Shown: positions 63,460 through 64,000 of the stretch, in pieces
How the letters are laid out: each line of letters begins with the position of its first letter
Numbering within the stretch: position 1 is the stretch's first letter
Assembly: GCA_963575745.1 (NCBI GenBank)
Contig: CAUYUJ010000163.1
Location: 40,238 to 104,237, forward strand
Source of the DNA: Prorocentrum cordatum
Taxonomy: Eukaryota > Sar > Dinophyceae > Prorocentrales > Prorocentraceae
Direction of reading: 5' to 3'
Length of the DNA: 64,000 nucleotides
Position numbers and translations under genes: made by a program
The notes under the pieces: model-generated
Told to the model about the DNA's origin: nothing
Databases searched by the model: none
What the model saw: only the letters and a program-made list of their open reading frames with translations

Positions 63460-64000
63460 CTCAGGAGGCCTTTTGGGGGCCTTTTGGGTACCTTAATGGG
63501 GGCCTCTTTGGTGCCTTTTGGGGCCCTCTTGGGGTTTCTTGGGGGGCTCTTAGGGGTTTCTTGGGGCCTTCTGAGGGCGTCCTGGGGCCGAAGGCTCGAA
63601 GTGTTAGCTCGGGTGCCCCCTCTGGGCTCCCTCTTGGGGCAGTCCTGTGGCTCTCTTGGGCCGTCTTAGGGGGCTTCTGGGGCCGTCTTGGGGCTCTCAT
63701 GGGTTCGTTCTCTTGGAGCCCTCTTGGCGGCCTCTTGGGCCGTCTTGGGGCGATCTTGGAGGCCTCTTGGGCCGTCTTGGACGTTGTGAAAGCCGAAGAG
63801 GCGAACCTGCAAAAACGAAACATTTTCCGAAGAGAAGGGGACGACTTTTGCCTCTTGGGGCCGTTTTGGGAGGCGAGGCCTCTTGGGACCGTCTGGAGGC
63901 CATCTGGGACGTCTTGGAGCGGTCTTTGGGCGACTCGGAGCCTCCTCAGACCTCCTTGGGGCGCTCCTGGGGTGATCCTGGAGCCGCCGGAGCTGGGCCC
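63460..64000 (+). repeat. 'ctcttggggcc' repeat to the window end
   Basis: Same degenerate repeat as 1-470 and 29420-30650, with a non-repeat insert at 63785-63845 in the position where the 387-bp units carry 'gcgatgccgaaaagg'. Confidence 0.6.

Overview
The window looks like nuclear DNA of a large-genome microbial eukaryote, most probably a dinoflagellate. This is an inference. It rests on very low gene density, GC-rich sequence full of GGA, GAT and homopolymer tracts, a DIRS-order retroelement carrying a cytosine-methyltransferase-like gene, an ISXO2/IS1595-like transposase remnant of a kind common in dinoflagellates, and a possible non-canonical intron. A 100-N scaffold gap lies at 21401-21500. 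I saw no rRNA, tRNA, spliced-leader gene, CRISPR array or bacterial operon.

The best-supported unit is a tyrosine-recombinase retrotransposon at 22751-29415. It has the split direct repeat layout of PAT/Ngaro-type elements: A1 (98 bp) at the left end, then coding sequence, then B1 (87 bp), A2 and B2 at the right end. A1/A2 match at 96 of 98 positions and B1/B2 at 84 of 87. It encodes a Cys-rich small ORF, a Gag-like ORF, reverse transcriptase (YVDD), RNase H, a tyrosine recombinase and a C5-methyltransferase-like protein. It is damaged: several frame changes, a stop between RT and RNase H, and Phe at the expected nucleophile Tyr of the recombinase.

Other genes are few and mostly broken: a PITH-domain exon (about 6.0 kb), a RING-finger plus TPR-like remnant (7.3-8.0 kb), the C-terminal end of an SF1-like helicase (21.9 kb), a basic coiled-coil protein in two frames (44.0-44.7 kb), and collinear ORFs at 46.8-51.3 kb ending in the ISXO2-like transposase remnant.

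Most of the rest is short interspersed elements and tandem arrays. At least nine short element families recur. They include a 193-194 bp family with 6-bp target duplications (three near-identical copies), a family with about 30-bp inverted ends (about nine copies), an AT-rich family of about 160 bp (eleven copies), a Tc1/mariner-like pair, and others, with nested insertions. Tandem arrays lie at 3.7 kb, 11.9-15.0 kb (about 1.45-kb unit), 29.5-30.6 kb (387-bp unit), 32.3-34.0 kb (89-bp monomers with a three-monomer higher-order repeat), 45.5-46.3 kb (73-74 bp), 51.3-51.9 kb and 53.2-54.5 kb (about 225-bp unit with paired hairpins). The 3.7 and 32-34 kb satellites share a core in opposite orientation. 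Long perfect palindromes lie at 20.2 kb and a nested inverted-repeat complex at 57.9-58.2 kb.
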